From: Pseudomonas viridiflava
GTDB taxonomy: Bacteria; Pseudomonadota; Gammaproteobacteria; Pseudomonadales; Pseudomonadaceae
NCBI RefSeq assembly: GCF_900590885.1
Contig: NZ_UUON01000004.1
Span: 186,001-250,000 of the forward strand
Length of the DNA: 64,000 nt
Direction: 5' to 3'
In this document: piece by piece, positions 61,934-64,000 of the stretch
Numbering within the stretch: the stretch's first letter is position 1
How the letters are laid out: the number at the start of each line of letters is the position of its first letter
Program-made: the position numbers and the translations under genes
Notes under the pieces: generated by a model
Databases searched by the model: none
What the model saw: only the letters and a program-made list of their open reading frames with translations
What the model was told of the DNA's origin: nothing

Positions 61934-64000
61934 TCAGCGCGCGGTGATTTTCCACGCCCGGTGGATCTTCGCGTTACGCGCGAAATCCGGGTCGATAGTC
62001 TTGTCGCTGATTTCCTCGACGGCGTAGCGTTCGCTGAGGTTGTCCTCCAGCGCAAACTTGCGGAAGTTGTTCGAGAAATACAGCACACCGCCCGGTGCCA
62101 GGCGGGCCATGGCCAGGTCGAGCAACTGCACGTGGTCACGCTGCACGTCGAAGATACCTTCCATACGCTTGGAGTTGGAGAAGGTCGGCGGGTCGATGAA
62201 GATCATGTCGAACTCATCGCGGCTGGCCTCCAGCCACGCCATCACATCACCCTGCTCCAGGCGGTTCTTGTCGGAGAAACCGTTGAGGGAGAAGTTGCGG
62301 CGGGCCCAGTCCAGGTAGGTCTTGGACAGGTCGACGCTGGTGGTGCTGCGCGCGCCGCCCTTGGCTGCGTGCACACTCGCGGTGGCGGTGTAGCAATACA
62401 GGTTGAGGAAGCGCTTGCCGGCGGCTTCCTTCTGGATGCGCAGGCGCATCGGGCGGTGATCGAGGAACAGGCCGGTGTCCAGGTAGTCGGTGAGGTTGAC
62501 CAGCAGCTTCACGCCGCCTTCGCTGACCTCGGTGAACTTGCCTTGGGCGCTCTGGCGCTCGTACTGCTTGGTGCCGCTCTGACGCTCGCGACGCTTGACC
62601 ACCACGCGGCTCTTGTCGATGTTCAGCGCCTGGGGAATCGCCGCCAGCGCATCGAACATGCGCGCCGAGGCTTTTTCCGGGTCGATGGACTTGGGTGCGG
62701 CGTATTCCTGCACGTGGACCCAGTCGTGGTAGAGGTCGATGGCCATCGAGTATTCCGGCATATCGGCGTCGTACACACGGTAGCAATCCACGCCTTCACG
62801 CTTGGCCCACTTGCCCAGCAGCTTGAGGTTCTTTTGCAGGCGGTTGGCGAACATCTGCCCGCCTTCGCTCAGGCGTGCCTGCTCGACCACTGGCGCCGGG
62901 GCCGGCTTGATCGGGTTACCGTTCTTGTTGTACTGGCGCTCTTGCGGCTCGACCGGTGCCTGGTCATAAGCGGCTTGCTCACGCTCGGCCTGGCGCTGCT
63001 CCGGGGTGCGGCGCTCGCCGGTGACGAACTGATCCGGATTGACCTTGATCAGCAGCAATTTGCACGGCAACGCGCCGTTCCAGAACGAATACTGCTTGTG
63101 GCTGCGGATGCCCATGCGCTTGCCCAGGTCCGGGGCGCCGGTGAACACCGCCGCTTCCCAGCCCATGCACGCCTGACGCAGGCGCTCGCCGAGGTTCTGG
63201 TAGAGGTACAACAGGCTGGCTTCATCACCCAGGCGCTCGCCGTAGGGTGGGTTGCAGATCACCAGGCCTTTCTGGTTCTGGTCCGGGCGCGGCTCGAAGG
63301 TGCCGACTTCGCCCTGGTACACCTTGATCCAGTGGCTCAGGCCTGCGCGTTCGATGTTGTTGCGCGCGGGCTGGATCAGACGCGGGTCAGCTTCGTAGCC
63401 ACGCACCCACAACGGCGGTTTGTTCATGCCGATGGCGGCACGTTCCGACGCTTCGGTGTGCAACTTCTTCCACAGCGCCGGGACGTGACCGAGCCAGGTG
63501 GTGAAACCCCAGAGTTCGCGGTTCAGGTTCGGTGCCATGTCGGCGGCGATCATTGCGCCTTCGACCAGGAAGGTGCCCACGCCGCACATCGGGTCAGTCA
63601 GCGCGCCGCCTTCGGCAGCAATGCGCGGCCAGCCGGCGCGGATCAGGATCGCCGCCGCGAGGTTTTCCTTCAATGGCGCAGCGCCCTGCTGCAGGCGGTA
63701 ACCGCGCTGGTGCAGACTGTGACCGGAGAGGTCAAGGGACAGAATCGCTTCGCCACGGTCCAGGCGCAGGTGAATGCGCAGGTCCGGGTTGATCTTGTCG
63801 ATGGACGGGCGTTCGCCGGTCGGGGTGCGCAGCTTGTCGACAATCGCATCCTTGACCTTCAGCGCGCCGAAGTGGGTGTTGTCGATGCCCGAACCGTGGC
63901 CGCTGAATTCCACAGCGAGGGTACCGTCCGGAACCATGTGGTCGGCCCACTCGATATCCAGCACGCCGTGGTAGAGGTCTTCGGCGTCCTTCATCGGGAA
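61934..64000 (-). CDS. rlmL: Bifunctional 23S rRNA methyltransferase RlmKL (5' end outside window)
   Basis: The frame is open to the window edge (64000) and lacks only about the first 60-70 residues compared with E. coli RlmKL. The visible part shows the end of the THUMP domain, the RlmL methyltransferase (DPMCGVGTFLVEGAMIAADM, catalytic LVICNPPYGERLG) for m2G2445, and the RlmK methyltransferase (FLNLYCYTATASVHAAKGGA, FIDPPTFSNSKRMEG) for m7G2069. A Lys/Gln-rich linker joins the halves. Core gene with high GC. Confidence 0.93.
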   Translation of the reverse strand, partial: FPMKDAEDLYHGVLDIEWADHMVPDGTLAVEFSGHGSGIDNTHFGALKVKDAIVDKLRTPTGERPSIDKINPDLRIHLRLDRGEAILSLDLSGHSLHQRGYRLQQGAAPLKENLAAAILIRAGWPRIAAEGGALTDPMCGVGTFLVEGAMIAADMAPNLNRELWGFTTWLGHVPALWKKLHTEASERAAIGMNKPPLWVRGYEADPRLIQPARNNIERAGLSHWIKVYQGEVGTFEPRPDQNQKGLVICNPPYGERLGDEASLLYLYQNLGERLRQACMGWEAAVFTGAPDLGKRMGIRSHKQYSFWNGALPCKLLLIKVNPDQFVTGERRTPEQRQAEREQAAYDQAPVEPQERQYNKNGNPIKPAPAPVVEQARLSEGGQMFANRLQKNLKLLGKWAKREGVDCYRVYDADMPEYSMAIDLYHDWVHVQEYAAPKSIDPEKASARMFDALAAIPQALNIDKSRVVVKRRERQSGTKQYERQSAQGKFTEVSEGGVKLLVNLTDYLDTGLFLDHRPMRLRIQKEAAGKRFLNLYCYTATASVHAAKGGARSTTSVDLSKTYLDWARRNFSLNGFSDKNRLEQGDVMAWLEASRDEFDMIFIDPPTFSNSKRMEGIFDVQRDHVQLLDLAMARLAPGGVLYFSNNFRKFALEDNLSERYAVEEISDKTIDPDFARNAKIHRAWKITAR

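Noticed and set aside
1..64000. CRISPR array, tRNA or rRNA genes, integrase gene
   Set aside because: No regularly spaced direct repeats, no cloverleaf or rRNA sequence, and no tyrosine or serine recombinase frame was recognised; only the IS3 transposase is present as a recombinase.

Overview
The window looks like a Pseudomonas chromosome, most likely of the P. fluorescens group. The right end (about 57.6-64 kb) has the high-GC, evenly biased codon use of a Pseudomonas core: dacB, a CHASE/PAS/GGDEF diguanylate cyclase and rlmKL, with a 28-bp palindrome of the REP type common in fluorescent pseudomonads. Everything to the left (about 1-57.6 kb) is accessory in character: lower and patchy GC, regulators paired with small operons, decayed genes, IS remnants and a dense block of defence-type genes. 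Species assignment is inference; no rRNA or other typing gene is present.

Layout. 1-6.2 kb: the end of an amidohydrolase gene, then a MarR regulator with a three-gene tripartite efflux pump (NodT-type outer-membrane lipoprotein, EmrA-like adaptor, EmrB-like permease) and a LysR regulator. 6.4-14.4 kb: a LysR regulator divergent from an aromatic-acid catabolic operon (flavin monooxygenase, SDR, 6-phosphogluconate-dehydrogenase-like enzyme, NIPSNAP, extradiol dioxygenase, YciI-like protein, fumarylacetoacetate-hydrolase-fold enzyme, outer-membrane MetA-pathway porin). 14.7-18.1 kb: catR-catBCA, the catechol ortho-cleavage module. Two modes of ring cleavage therefore sit side by side. 18.3-23.3 kb: a decaying stretch with a frameshifted lipoprotein gene, a PQQ glucose/quinate dehydrogenase gene broken by three frameshifts, and a lone lipoprotein.

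23.6-29.3 kb: a GntR-regulated operon (RraA-family aldolase/decarboxylase-like protein, alpha/beta hydrolase, Tat-exported amidohydrolase of the 2-pyrone-4,6-dicarboxylate hydrolase type, MFS importer, PrpF-type tautomerase). It looks like a lower pathway for a lactone or tricarboxylate-type aromatic breakdown product, without a ring-cleavage enzyme. 29.5-31.8 kb: an intact IS3-family element inserted in the first codons of another IS, next to a truncated and frameshifted RND pump gene. 32.1-37.1 kb: a LysR regulator divergent from a flavoprotein - MFS - OprD uptake operon. 37.1-38.0 kb: what looks like the 3' end (domains V and VI) of a group II intron.

38.0-57.4 kb is a probable defence island. 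It holds a TIR-domain protein, a run of unknown small genes, an XRE-type regulator, a complete type II CBASS operon (Cap15-like membrane effector, CD-NTase, E1-E2 protein Cap2, JAMM protease Cap3), an orphan antitoxin that joins a CcdA-like N-terminus to an MbcA/Xre-like C-terminus, a DUF6602-type nuclease candidate, and a two-gene operon of an RHH-like protein plus an 1108-residue M78 peptidase - UvrD helicase - Fe-S protein. The last pair is the best candidate for an undescribed system. The island ends inside yggL: the 5' part of a resident minus-strand yggL survives beside dacB (57580-57660) and is cut at an 18-bp palindrome, while a diverged complete yggL lies 6 kb away on the plus strand, as if the incoming DNA broke one copy and supplied another.
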